Below, in pieces: positions 34,484-43,212 of a DNA stretch of 64,000 bases (positions are counted from its first letter, which is position 1; every line of letters begins with the position of its first letter). The stretch lies in contig JAFDXK010000001.1 of NCBI GenBank assembly GCA_018267965.1, forward strand, positions 496,001 to 560,000, given 5' to 3'. The notes under the pieces are model-generated. The model was not told where the DNA came from. It worked only from the letters and a program-made list of their open reading frames with translations, and did no database searches. The position numbers and the translations under genes are program-made. This stretch comes from Bacteroidota bacterium (GTDB lineage: Bacteria > Bacteroidota > Bacteroidia > Chitinophagales > Chitinophagaceae).

Positions 34484-35122
34484 TTATCTACCCATTTCTT
34501 TTGCACTATTTATTATGTCATTAAATTCTGTTTGTGTTATGTATTGTGGGGTGTAGGAACCACCACGACTTGTTAACTGGCTATAGAATTCGCGCATGTG
34601 ATTGCGGCTGCCTTTTGCCAGGTTATCGTATACGCTGATGATATCGACATTGCTTATTTTTTCTTTGGCTACCCTGATATCGTACAGGTCCATATCTTCT
34701 ATCGTAGCGCCGACTATTAGCGCGTCCATAAGGCTGATGTTGCCTTTTGTAATTAGTGTATTATACAGGTTTTGCAATTCAGTGTTCTTAAATACACCTT
34801 CCGGATTATTGCCTACAGGGTCTGTTATGCCATAAGTATTCAGCAAGCTCAGTACAGCATCCATATGCCTTTGTTCACTGCTGCTGATGTTGCCGTAAAT
34901 ACTCAATCCCCACTTGTTCAGCATATAGGTATATACATCGCGTGCAAGTTTCTCTTCTTCACGCATATGCAACAGGCTTTCTTTTTCCTGGTCTGTTAAA
35001 GTTTGGGTAGTATTTGTTGCTGATGGGGTTATATTATTGTTATCACTTTTTTTGCAAGACATCAACACAAAAGGTGCTGCTAAGAGCAGCATTACAGCGG
35101 TTACATTCAGCAGCTTTTTCAT
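34484..35122 (-). CDS. DUF2202 ferritin-like lipoprotein
   Basis: I use the ATG at 35122, which gives a 212-residue lipoprotein (AAPFVLMSC). Upstream in-frame starts add a stretch unlike a signal peptide. The domain has the DUF2202 features EKESLLHMREEEKLARDVY and SSSEQRHMDAVLSLL, the Glu and His residues of a four-helix ferritin-like bundle. The natural role is unknown. It is flanked on both sides by near-identical 75-78 bp thiolase 3' ends (34339-34416 and 35235-35309), so it sits exactly where the missing body of the second thiolase copy would have been. Confidence 0.87.
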   Translation of the reverse strand: MKKLLNVTAVMLLLAAPFVLMSCKKSDNNNITPSATNTTQTLTDQEKESLLHMREEEKLARDVYTYMLNKWGLSIYGNISSSEQRHMDAVLSLLNTYGITDPVGNNPEGVFKNTELQNLYNTLITKGNISLMDALIVGATIEDMDLYDIRVAKEKISNVDIISVYDNLAKGSRNHMREFYSQLTSRGGSYTPQYITQTEFNDIINSAKEMGR

Positions 35123-35234
35123 ACACTTAAATTTTGACATGAAAAGAAACAATATCGTTTCCAATTCAAAACTACTAACAAGGCTACAGGGCATTGGTAA
35201 CAATTGTAACACTATGCCGGTTTATGAAAATCTT

Positions 35235-35309
35235 AACAATGCTAAATACGATGCTGCAGGTATCTGCAACGGTGGTGGTGCCAGCGCGGTGGTTATTGAA
35301 AGAATGTAA
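35235..35309 (+). pseudogene. Remnant 3' end of a second thiolase gene
   Basis: The frame here encodes NAKYDAAGICNGGGASAVVI and then ERM before the stop. The intact thiolase ends NAKYGAAGICNGGGGASAVV, IERM. At DNA level the two 75-78 bp stretches differ at about eight positions and by one 3-base deletion. Most changes are silent, as expected if the copy was a functional gene before it decayed. Upstream of 35235 the similarity stops. The remnant still has a terminator just after it. Confidence 0.85.
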
Positions 35310-35330
35310 TATTCAACTGAATAATGACTA

Positions 35331-35359
35331 ACCGCCGCCCAATGGGTGGCGGTTTTTTG
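35331..35359 (+). terminator. Terminator after the thiolase remnant
   Basis: A 10-bp stem, ACCGCCGCCC / GGGTGGCGGT, with one G-T wobble and a loop AAT, followed by six T. It probably belonged to the lost thiolase copy. Confidence 0.85.
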
Positions 35360-35371
35360 TATATTTACTAT

Positions 35372-35797
35372 ATGAGGTACTTGCTATTGTTGATAGTATT
35401 TATTGTAGGTAATCCATTTTCCGGTAAATGCGATACTGTTGACTATTTACAAGCCAAGTATAATGGCAAGGATTTAAAAATAGGTCTACAATACAATAGC
35501 GTTGATACAATTATTATACCATTCAAACGCGTTAAAGCAAATGATTCAATTAGCATAAGGTATATGAGAGATACACCTTGTAATGATTGTTTGACGATAT
35601 TGTCAATAGAAGGTGATTATGGGGGAATACTGGCAGCAACTGGTAATGGTACGGGTGATTGGATTACATTTTCGGTGAAAGAACTTGTAAAGTTTCACTT
35701 TGCAGAAAATAGAGATCGTTTTGTCGTGTACTATCTCGAAGCAGGAAGAGGTGCTAACACTCATAAAGTATTAATTTGTAGTATTCTTATTGAGTGA
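35372..35797 (+). CDS. Small secreted hypothetical protein
   Basis: I place the start at ATG 35372, because earlier in-frame starts lie in the preceding terminator. The 141-residue product has a signal peptide (LLLLIVFIVGNPFSGKC) and could be a lipoprotein, although the Cys context GKC is not a good lipobox. The rest is a small beta-type domain with a Cys pair in RDTPCNDCLTILS. I recognise no family. Confidence 0.65.
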   Translation: MRYLLLLIVFIVGNPFSGKCDTVDYLQAKYNGKDLKIGLQYNSVDTIIIPFKRVKANDSISIRYMRDTPCNDCLTILSIEGDYGGILAATGNGTGDWITFSVKELVKFHFAENRDRFVVYYLEAGRGANTHKVLICSILIE

Positions 35798-35842
35798 AAA
35801 CTCACCCTTAACTATACTACTTCGCTATCGTAAACTGAAACA

Positions 35843-37048
35843 TTATGACCTAACCCTCATTGCTTTGTAAATAGCGCCGCTTACAAATGCAAATAATATA
35901 AAAGCACTTATTCCAAGTGCAGTCCATACAGGCCATCCCGGCTCAGTAGCCAGTTCCAGGTTTTGCACTTTCAATGCTTCTGCTGCACGTGCCTGTACTA
36001 TAAATGCAATACCCATTGCTAAAGACAGCGCAATAAATACCAATGGCAAAAACCGCCTGAACATAAACATCCTTAAATAACGTGGACTATAGCCTAATTG
36101 TAATAACAGCGACAAAGACGCTGCTGCTTTTGCTATCGTAAGCTCAATAAACAGGATAAATACCAATGTGCTGATACCCATTAATAAAATAGCGAGTATG
36201 CCAGTAGCGCTGGCAGTTATATCTATAACAGAGCGAAGTTTGTTCCACCTCAATTGCTCTGAGTTGGTGGTATAATCTCTTGTTTTTAAGAAGTCGACAA
36301 AATTCTTATCAGAGGGGTCTTTTACTTTTACTATCAATCTCGACGGGGCAAATAGTTTTACAGGTGCAAATTTATTGTTGCCGTATTCTATGAACGACTG
36401 CGGCACTAATACAGAATTGATACGGTCTGAAAAACCCACAATATGTGCAGTGTACAATTCTGTATTTAGCCCATCGCCTATTTTTAAGTCAAATGCAAGT
36501 GACTGTATGGTTTGCGGCGATAGTTGTGGCAGATTTTGGCTTAACGCAAATCCATAATTATACAAGTTCAGAAAATCGCTGCTAATGATAATGGGTACTT
36601 GCCTGCTTCCGGCTTCCCAGCGCCAGTCGTCAGGTTTCTTGTCTATAAATTCATCTGGTACACCTTCTACAAACATCTGTGTTTGAAAACTAACAGATGT
36701 ATTCAGTTCTGCCCATACAGGAAAACGGTTTGATGTGAGTTCGCCCACACTTTGCACCTGTGGTGCACCCTTCATTATTTCTATTTCTTTTGGGGTAAAC
36801 AATGAAGAGCCTTTTACTTTCATTGTTTCCTTAGTAATGTTTTTGCCGATGGTCAGGAATGTGCTACCCAGACTGTCTTTATCGCGCTTGCCGCTCAACA
36901 CCTCTGCAAAGTTCCACCATATCATTACGGCCAGTAGCAATAAAGTAGTGCCTACACACAATGCCAGCAAAGAAACCCATAGCCTGTTGTTGCTACGGTG
37001 TTGCAATAATAGTTTGCGTAATAATTTCTTTTGTTTCAGGGCTTTCAC
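35843..37048 (-). CDS. ABC transporter permease, FtsX/MacB-like
   Basis: A 401-residue permease with one N-terminal transmembrane helix (LWVSLLALCVGTTLLLLAVM), a large extracytoplasmic domain (residues about 50-280) and three C-terminal helices. This is the FtsX/MacB/LolC layout. Permeases of this type couple ATP hydrolysis in the cytoplasm to mechanical work on periplasmic or membrane-embedded substrates. Its start overlaps the stop of the ATPase gene by 4 bases (ATGA type), so the two form an operon. The substrate is unknown; lipoprotein release is one option, but no LolC/E-specific motif is seen. Confidence 0.85.
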   Translation of the reverse strand: MKALKQKKLLRKLLLQHRSNNRLWVSLLALCVGTTLLLLAVMIWWNFAEVLSGKRDKDSLGSTFLTIGKNITKETMKVKGSSLFTPKEIEIMKGAPQVQSVGELTSNRFPVWAELNTSVSFQTQMFVEGVPDEFIDKKPDDWRWEAGSRQVPIIISSDFLNLYNYGFALSQNLPQLSPQTIQSLAFDLKIGDGLNTELYTAHIVGFSDRINSVLVPQSFIEYGNNKFAPVKLFAPSRLIVKVKDPSDKNFVDFLKTRDYTTNSEQLRWNKLRSVIDITASATGILAILLMGISTLVFILFIELTIAKAAASLSLLLQLGYSPRYLRMFMFRRFLPLVFIALSLAMGIAFIVQARAAEALKVQNLELATEPGWPVWTALGISAFILFAFVSGAIYKAMRVRS

Positions 37049-37689
37049 AACAATAATTTTCGGGTGTAGGTGAAATAATCATTGTCTTCCAGGTCAGCAA
37101 GAATCAATCCCGCATTATTCAACTGCACTACTTCGTTTATCAACCCAATCGCTTTTTGAGTATTAGCATGGTCCAAATGGCTGAAAGGTTCATCCATCAG
37201 CAACCATTCAAAAGGCTGCAACATAGCACGTACAATAGCCAAACGTTGCTGCTCTCCATAAGACATGGTTGATGCAAGGCTGTTCATTTTATGTTTAATG
37301 CCAAGCCTGTCCATCCATTTCTCGGCATCATGTTCCGATACTGTGTTGGTTAGCCTGCGTTTCACTTCCAGGTTTTCCCATGCTGTCAGTTTGGGAAATA
37401 ATCTTAAATCCTGGTAAATAGTACTGATATAAGAGGCACGTAACTGAGATAATTGTTCCGGCTTGACGGTGTTCATGTCATATGCGCTCCAGTGTATTTT
37501 CCCTTCGTAGTCTGTTCTTAGCCTTGTTAAAAAATGTATTAGGGTTGTTTTTCCCGTACCCGATGGTGCTTGTATGAATATCTTCTCCCCGGCATTGATG
37601 ATGATATCCTGGTTCCACACACGGGAATTATATTCACTGATTTTGTCTTTAAGCGGTATGGGTATGAGTTGCTCTAAGCTCAGGCGCAT
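37045..37689 (-). CDS. ABC transporter ATP-binding protein
   Basis: The 214-residue ATPase partner of the FtsX-like permease. Walker A is APSGTGKTT (residues 41-49), the signature is SYGEQQR (about 143-149) and Walker B is EWLLMDEPFSHLDHAN. The order and length fit the LolD/FtsE/MacB group, although the Q-loop and D-loop regions are divergent. It is the first gene of a two-gene operon with a 4-base overlap. Confidence 0.93.
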   Translation of the reverse strand: MRLSLEQLIPIPLKDKISEYNSRVWNQDIIINAGEKIFIQAPSGTGKTTLIHFLTRLRTDYEGKIHWSAYDMNTVKPEQLSQLRASYISTIYQDLRLFPKLTAWENLEVKRRLTNTVSEHDAEKWMDRLGIKHKMNSLASTMSYGEQQRLAIVRAMLQPFEWLLMDEPFSHLDHANTQKAIGLINEVVQLNNAGLILADLEDNDYFTYTRKLLL

Positions 37690-37810
37690 GTTGTGAAATT
37701 AATCGAAAAAGTTGACTGCCGGGTTTGTTGGCGCCTTATTTTAACTAACAATCATAACAAATTAACGAATCAACTATTCGACCTGTCAACTAAAAAAAGT
37801 AAATTTAAGC

Positions 37811-39586
37811 ATGATAACCCGCCTGTTTGATATTGTTGCCAACAGGGTAGCAGAAGAACCGCAAACCGTGATGCTTGCGGGCAAAGAAAATGGTAGCTAC
37901 CGTACCTATTCATTTAAGGAAGTTTGGGATATTTCCGCCGGGCTTTGTGGCGGCTTATTGTCTCTTGGAATCAAAAATGAGGTGCTGCAACCCGAGCAGC
38001 AGGAAAAAATTGCTCTCATATCATTGAACCGCCCTGAGTGGCTGATGACCGATTTGGCGGTGCAACAAACGGGAGCAGTACTTACTCCTTTATATCCTAC
38101 CGTTAGCCCAACCGATTTTGAGTATGTGATGCGTGAAGCGGAGGTTAAAATATTATTCATTGCCAACAAAGAACTGTACGACAGGTTTAAGGATTCTTTT
38201 TCACAAATACCAACGCTGCAACACATTTATTCTTTTGATGAGATACCCGGTGTGAAAAACTGGAAAGAACTCATCAATATGAACCTGCAGCCCAATCAGT
38301 CTGTCATAGACCGCATCAAAGCAGAAACTTTATCTACCATCATATATACATCAGGCACAACAGGTAATCCTAAGGGCGTAATGCTAAGCCACGATAATAT
38401 TGTGCAGAATGTGAAGGACTGCGAGTGTGAGTTTTGGTTTGCAGTAAAAGGGGGCAGGGCATTAAGCTTCTTGCCGCTCAACCATATTTTCGAAAAGATG
38501 GTGAGCTATGTGTACATCAATGCAGGTGTTTCTATCTACTATGCCGAAAATATGGATACAATAGGCGAAAACTTAAGAGAAGTGAAGCCTATGGTATTTA
38601 CAACAGTGCCTCGTTTGTTGGAAAAAGTATATGAAAGGATATTAGCTAAGGGCATGGAATTGAAGGGTATCAAACGTGGTTTATTCTTTTGGGCGCTCAA
38701 TCTTGGCTTTAAATATGATAATGTAAAGCATGGCAGTCTTTGGTATCGTATGCAATTGGCTCTGGCCAATATGCTGATATTTAAAAAATGGCGTGAGGCT
38801 TTGGGAGGTAATGTAAAAGCCATTGTTACTGGTGCGGCTGCTTGTCAGCAACGTTTGATACGTGTGTTTACATCTGCTAAGATTATCATCATGGAAGGGT
38901 ATGGTTTAACTGAAACATCTCCCGTAATATCAGTGAATAAATTTGCAAGCGAAGACCGCAGGGTAGGGACAATAGGGCCGGTTATACAAAATGTAGAAGT
39001 GCGATTGGCTGAAGATGGCGAGATACAATGCCGTGGCAGGAATGTAATGATGGGCTATTATAAGAATCCTACATTAACTGCTGAGGCAATTGATAAAGAC
39101 GGCTGGTTTAAAACAGGTGATATAGGCGAATGGGTAGAAGGACGTTTTCTAAAAATCACTGACCGCAAAAAAGAAATATTTAAAACTGCAGGCGGTAAGT
39201 ATGTAGCGCCACAGGTAGTAGAAAATAAAATGAAAGAGAGTCCGTTCATCGAACAGATGATAGTAATAGGCAACGGGCGCAAGTTTGTAAGTGCGTTGAT
39301 TGTTCCTTCATTTGCTAATGTTCGCAAATACCTGAACGACCATGGTACTAAAACTGCAGATGATAATGAAATGCTCATCAAGATGCCGGAAGCAATCGAT
39401 TTGATCCAAAAACAAATAGATAAATTTAATCCTCTCTTTGGTCACGTTGAGCAGGTGAAGAAGTTTGCACTGCTGCCCGCAGAGTGGACAATAGACGGTG
39501 GCGAAATGACACCAACCATCAAACTCAAGCGCAAAGTAATTGAGCAGAAATATGCGAACGTGATAGAAGGGATTTATGCCGAATAA
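37811..39586 (+). CDS. Long-chain fatty acid-CoA ligase
   Basis: A 591-residue AMP-forming acyl-CoA synthetase, which activates fatty acids for beta-oxidation or lipid remodelling. The P-loop reads TIIYTSGTTGNPKGVMLSH (about residues 176-194). Other core motifs are FLPLNHIFEKM, MEGYGLTETSPVIS, GWFKTGDIGEW and ITDRKKEIFKTAGGKYVAP. Length and motifs match the FadD/Acsl-like 'long-chain' branch common in Bacteroidota. The gene overlaps the following small membrane protein gene by 11 bases. Confidence 0.94.
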   Translation: MITRLFDIVANRVAEEPQTVMLAGKENGSYRTYSFKEVWDISAGLCGGLLSLGIKNEVLQPEQQEKIALISLNRPEWLMTDLAVQQTGAVLTPLYPTVSPTDFEYVMREAEVKILFIANKELYDRFKDSFSQIPTLQHIYSFDEIPGVKNWKELINMNLQPNQSVIDRIKAETLSTIIYTSGTTGNPKGVMLSHDNIVQNVKDCECEFWFAVKGGRALSFLPLNHIFEKMVSYVYINAGVSIYYAENMDTIGENLREVKPMVFTTVPRLLEKVYERILAKGMELKGIKRGLFFWALNLGFKYDNVKHGSLWYRMQLALANMLIFKKWREALGGNVKAIVTGAAACQQRLIRVFTSAKIIIMEGYGLTETSPVISVNKFASEDRRVGTIGPVIQNVEVRLAEDGEIQCRGRNVMMGYYKNPTLTAEAIDKDGWFKTGDIGEWVEGRFLKITDRKKEIFKTAGGKYVAPQVVENKMKESPFIEQMIVIGNGRKFVSALIVPSFANVRKYLNDHGTKTADDNEMLIKMPEAIDLIQKQIDKFNPLFGHVEQVKKFALLPAEWTIDGGEMTPTIKLKRKVIEQKYANVIEGIYAE

Positions 39587-40028
39587 AAGCTGGCAGCCGA
39601 AAATCAATGGTAACCCCAATAGCATATTGAGACTGTTGGGCATCATTGTTTTGGTAAATGTTGTGTTTGAAATCTTACATTTTGTTAAGCCAGGTCATTG
39701 GTATTTGCATATGGGTTTGGGTTTTTCAATTCTTGCAGTTGGGGTTTATTTGTTCAGTTATCGGGTAGTTCATGTTAGCTATAATAAGGAGATTCTTCGC
39801 ATAGATAGGGTTAACACAATTGGCGATAAAAAGTTCCTCCAGTTGCATTTAAAAGAGTTCAGAAATGAATATGTTGTAACAAAGGAATCCCGCAATTCTT
39901 CGAGATGCGGCAAACTAAAAATCTATTATCAGCATAAGGAATTTGTCATCGACTCGAACGAACGTGGGTGGGACGAATACACATTACAAGAGATAAATGA
40001 TTTTATTAACAAGTGTAGGCAAGCTTAA
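39576..40028 (+). CDS. Small membrane protein with two helices, unknown
   Basis: A 150-residue protein with two adjacent hydrophobic segments (LLGIIVLVNVVFEILHFV and MGLGFSILAVGVYLFSY). A cytoplasmic, PH-like-looking beta region follows, with VSYNKEILRIDRVNTIG and KIYYQHKEFVIDSNE. I recognise no family name. Its ATG lies inside the last codons of the acyl-CoA ligase gene (11-base overlap), so the two are translationally coupled. A link to membrane lipid handling is possible but only positional. Confidence 0.75.
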   Translation: MPNKSWQPKINGNPNSILRLLGIIVLVNVVFEILHFVKPGHWYLHMGLGFSILAVGVYLFSYRVVHVSYNKEILRIDRVNTIGDKKFLQLHLKEFRNEYVVTKESRNSSRCGKLKIYYQHKEFVIDSNERGWDEYTLQEINDFINKCRQA

Positions 40029-40036
40029 ACACGTAA

Positions 40037-41017
40037 CTATTTCTTCACAGCCTGCTGCTTTATATACTCATTCACGTCCCACTTAATACCATATTGTCTC
40101 AAATATTCTGCAAGAGGTGGTAATCCTACTTCACTTCTGCGTTTGTCAACATTGGCAGGGTCTTCAATATCATCTACTGTATACGGACCATCTCCCATTT
40201 TACTCACCTGGCTGCCATATATTTGTTTTCTGCCTTCAGCCAATGCCACCCGGTCTTCCAGTAATGCAAGAGCACTGGCTTTCGCTTTGTTGTTTTTGAC
40301 AGCTTCACGCATCATCGGCAGGTATTTTTCCTGTACGGGGGTCTCAGCATGTTGTATTACCAGGAAGATAGTATTGTTCCCTTCGTCGCCTGCAATATCG
40401 CTACCCGGCCATCCATATTTATCGAGTATAGCGATTACTTTTTTTATGTTCAGTTCATCGGATTTGGTGGCAGTTTTTATCAGGTCCTGCATTTCTTTTG
40501 ATTCGCTGCCATATTTATTAGCAGTCATCTCAAAACGCATTCTGTACTGCTGATCTTCTCTGAAAATCGTGTCCAGTTGTTCCACCAAAGGAATATTGAG
40601 CGATGTCTGGCCTATCAATCGGTTTGCTTTAAGCTTTTCGCATATTGCATTCCAGCCCGGTTCATTATGTAAAGATTCCAGGTCGGGGTCTATCATCACG
40701 TGATTGTACCTGGTATACCTGCCACCGCCCAATATCGTCAGGTACCTCATGGCAGAATCTTTATTGCCCGCCATAGCCCAGCAACACGCAGCATTGTAGC
40801 GGTCAGACATCATCGATTTGCCACCACTGTGTGTAAATGCCTCTACATATTTCTCAGCTGCCTGTTGATATTTTTTTGTGTCGTATAGTTCCTCTGCAGC
40901 TTTTACTGTATTTCTGTAAGTGTCATCAAACACACTCTGTTTGTAAACGGGTTGTTGTGCACTAGCAACAGACGCGAACAGAACACAAGACGCAAAAAGA
41001 GCAAGCCATTTTTTCAT
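40037..41017 (-). CDS. Secreted TPR-like protein with DUF6624-type C-terminal region
   Basis: A 326-residue exported protein (signal peptide MKKWLALFASCVLFASVASA). Residues about 30-110 look like tetratricopeptide-type helices (TVKAAEELYDTKKYQQAAEK, YNAACCWAMAGNKDSAMRYL). The C-terminal half has IAILDKYGWPGSDIAGDEG and FLVIQHAETPVQEKYLPMM, a pattern seen in DUF6624 proteins of Bacteroidota. The function is unknown. It converges with the small membrane protein gene with an 8-base gap. Confidence 0.8.
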   Translation of the reverse strand: MKKWLALFASCVLFASVASAQQPVYKQSVFDDTYRNTVKAAEELYDTKKYQQAAEKYVEAFTHSGGKSMMSDRYNAACCWAMAGNKDSAMRYLTILGGGRYTRYNHVMIDPDLESLHNEPGWNAICEKLKANRLIGQTSLNIPLVEQLDTIFREDQQYRMRFEMTANKYGSESKEMQDLIKTATKSDELNIKKVIAILDKYGWPGSDIAGDEGNNTIFLVIQHAETPVQEKYLPMMREAVKNNKAKASALALLEDRVALAEGRKQIYGSQVSKMGDGPYTVDDIEDPANVDKRRSEVGLPPLAEYLRQYGIKWDVNEYIKQQAVKK

Positions 41018-41098
41018 GATAAATATTTTGGAGCATGAAACTATGGCTATTGCAATCTGTTTGTATTAGAGATGCGTGTAAAACTTTGTTAATCTTAT

Positions 41099-42163
41099 TT
41101 ACGGTAACACATTAATGGTTTTCTCACCCTTTTGTATCATCTTGCCAATCGGTGTTGCAAACTCACTCAACCCATTAGCATTCAGTAGCGCAACTACTTC
41201 GTTTACACTATCAGCCTGTACACTAATCAATAATCCTCCGTTGGTTTGTGGGTCGGGTAGAATACTAAATGCCTGCATCACATCTACACCAGGCTCAAAC
41301 TTTACCTGCTGACTATAACTATTCCAGTTGCGGTAGGTAGCATCAGGTACTATGCGTTGTGTCAGGTAATCTTTTGCGCCAGGTAATATTTGAAGCGCAT
41401 TGTAGTTAAGCTCAGCACTCAATCCGCTGCCATCAGTCATTTCAATTAAATGCCCCAGTAAACCAAATCCTGTAACATCAGTCATGGCATGTACGCCTTT
41501 AATGCTACCCAATGCTTCGCCAATTTTATTCAGCGTAGTCATTTGTTCAATCATTACAGGTAACAATTCAGGCGTCAACACACCGCGTTTTTGCGCGGTT
41601 GAAAGTATACCAACACCCAAAGGTTTGGTTAGGAATAGTATATCCCCTTCTTTAGCTGTATTGTTTTGTTTCAGGTTTTCAATATTTAATATACCTGTTA
41701 CCGCCAGCCCGAAAATTGGTTCCGTGCTATCAATGCTGTGTCCGCCTGCAAGTGGTATCCCTGCCGCAACGCAAATGGCACGTCCGCCTTCTATTACTTG
41801 TTGGGCAATCGCATTAGGCAATTTGTCAACCGGCCACCCTAAAATAGCTATCGCTACCAATGGTTTGCCGCCCATAGCATATACATCGCTGATGGCATTA
41901 GCTGCTGCTATTTGTCCGAAGTCAAAAGCATCGTCTACTATCGGCATAAAAAAATCGGTAGTAGATATCAATGCAGTCCCATTGCCTAAATCATACACAG
42001 CCGCATCATCTTTACTGCTGTTGCCAACTAATAGCATTTTATTATCGGGTAATATCGTTTGACCTTTTAATATTTCTTCCAGTACGGCAGGTGCAATTTT
42101 GCATCCACAGCCTGCGCCGTGCGAATATTGAGTTAATTTGATTTCTGTAGTAACGTTATCCAT
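41099..42163 (-). CDS. selD: Selenide, water dikinase (selenophosphate synthetase)
   Basis: SelD makes selenophosphate from selenide and ATP. The 354-residue protein has the catalytic Cys in SHGAGCGCKIAP (C19, with C21 after it), the conserved Lys in NSSKDDAAVYDLG, and the AIR-synthase-fold motifs STTDFFMPIVDD and LAGGHSIDSTEPIFGL. It directly follows mnmH on the same strand without a gap, so the selenophosphate is probably used for tRNA 2-selenouridine. No SelA, SelB or tRNA-Sec is in the window. Confidence 0.97.
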   Translation of the reverse strand: MDNVTTEIKLTQYSHGAGCGCKIAPAVLEEILKGQTILPDNKMLLVGNSSKDDAAVYDLGNGTALISTTDFFMPIVDDAFDFGQIAAANAISDVYAMGGKPLVAIAILGWPVDKLPNAIAQQVIEGGRAICVAAGIPLAGGHSIDSTEPIFGLAVTGILNIENLKQNNTAKEGDILFLTKPLGVGILSTAQKRGVLTPELLPVMIEQMTTLNKIGEALGSIKGVHAMTDVTGFGLLGHLIEMTDGSGLSAELNYNALQILPGAKDYLTQRIVPDATYRNWNSYSQQVKFEPGVDVMQAFSILPDPQTNGGLLISVQADSVNEVVALLNANGLSEFATPIGKMIQKGEKTINVLP

Positions 42164-43183
42164 TTATGCTATTGTGAGCTGTGTTTGTAATGTTTTTGCA
42201 TTTGTCAATGCATTCACGGTGTCGCACGAGATTCTGTGAATACTATCCGGCGTTCTTTCTGTCAGGGCTTTATTGTAGTGCTTGTCATAATATTTCAGCA
42301 AGACTCTAAAACAGCCCGCAATATCATCTTCCACCAGACAACCTATGGCAGTTTTGGTTTCTAACCCTCCCAAACGTTTTTTTACACGCATGATACTGTT
42401 TACTAACTTTTCCTTTTCTATATCACCGTATCCTGCTGTAATATGTTTCAGGCGCTCTTCAAATGGGATGTCTAAAAAATAAACTTGAGATACCCGCATT
42501 TGCTTCCATATTGACGGCGGAAGATTTACCAATCCTATCCGCTGGCTTTCATCTTCCAGCCAAATGGTTTTGCCATTCTGCTCTACAAGTTCTGTAGCAA
42601 GCAGGTTTTCAAACATTTCCTGGGAAGGTTGTTGTTTGTCCTTAATTGCCCCAAATGCTGAGCCCCGATGTACGGCTAATGCCTCAAGGTCAATGAAGTT
42701 GCCATCAATTTGGTGCAATACTTCAGTTTTGCCTGAACCGGTGTATCCGCCGATGATATTGAAATGATACGTTTTGTTGAATTGTTCCAGTACCCAACTA
42801 CGAAATGTTTTGTATCCTCCCGCAAGCGTATATACTTTAAAGCCGTATAAGTCAAGCAGCCACGCCACGCCTGCACTGCGCATACCACCTCGCCAGCAAT
42901 GCACCAATACTGTCTTTTCTCCTTTTGAAATGGTTTCAGCTTCTTCTACCATTTTGCGCATCTTAGGCCCGAAATAATCAAGGCCTATTTTTATTGCTTC
43001 TTCTCGGCTTTGTTGTTTATATGTAGTTCCTACAACTTTTCTCTCTTCATCTGTAAATAATGGCAGGCTATGTGCTCCTGGTATATGAGCATGATGGTAT
43101 TCCGACGGGCTGCGCACATCGAAAATCGGATGCGATGCTGCCAATTCAAGAAATTGTGTTAAGGATAGCCTGATTATTGCCAT
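42164..43183 (-). CDS. mnmH: tRNA 2-selenouridine synthase (SelU)
   Basis: MnmH replaces the sulfur of 2-thiouridine at wobble position 34 of some tRNAs with selenium, through a geranylated intermediate. The 339-residue protein has an N-terminal rhodanese domain (FDVRSPSEYHHAHIPGAHSL) with the active Cys in LVHCWRGGMRSAG (C96). A P-loop domain follows with GGYTGSGKTEVL (from residue 145). Both are required in characterised enzymes. selD follows without a gap. A TACCTTTG element ends 5 bases before the ATG, suggesting a very short leader. Confidence 0.96.
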   Translation of the reverse strand: MAIIRLSLTQFLELAASHPIFDVRSPSEYHHAHIPGAHSLPLFTDEERKVVGTTYKQQSREEAIKIGLDYFGPKMRKMVEEAETISKGEKTVLVHCWRGGMRSAGVAWLLDLYGFKVYTLAGGYKTFRSWVLEQFNKTYHFNIIGGYTGSGKTEVLHQIDGNFIDLEALAVHRGSAFGAIKDKQQPSQEMFENLLATELVEQNGKTIWLEDESQRIGLVNLPPSIWKQMRVSQVYFLDIPFEERLKHITAGYGDIEKEKLVNSIMRVKKRLGGLETKTAIGCLVEDDIAGCFRVLLKYYDKHYNKALTERTPDSIHRISCDTVNALTNAKTLQTQLTIA

Positions 43184-43188
43184 TGGTT

Positions 43189-43196
43189 CAAAGGTA
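43189..43196 (-). promoter_or_regulatory. Bacteroidota -7 element of the mnmH-selD operon
   Basis: On the minus strand it reads TACCTTTG, ending 5 bases before the mnmH ATG. If active, the mRNA would be leaderless or nearly so. Confidence 0.5.
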
Positions 43197-43212
43197 ATAA
43201 ACAGGATAATTT

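Noticed and set aside
35037-35234. Upstream part of the 90-codon frame that ends with the thiolase remnant
   Set aside because: Only the last 25 codons resemble thiolase. The rest overlaps the DUF2202 start on the other strand and has no similarity to the thiolase body.
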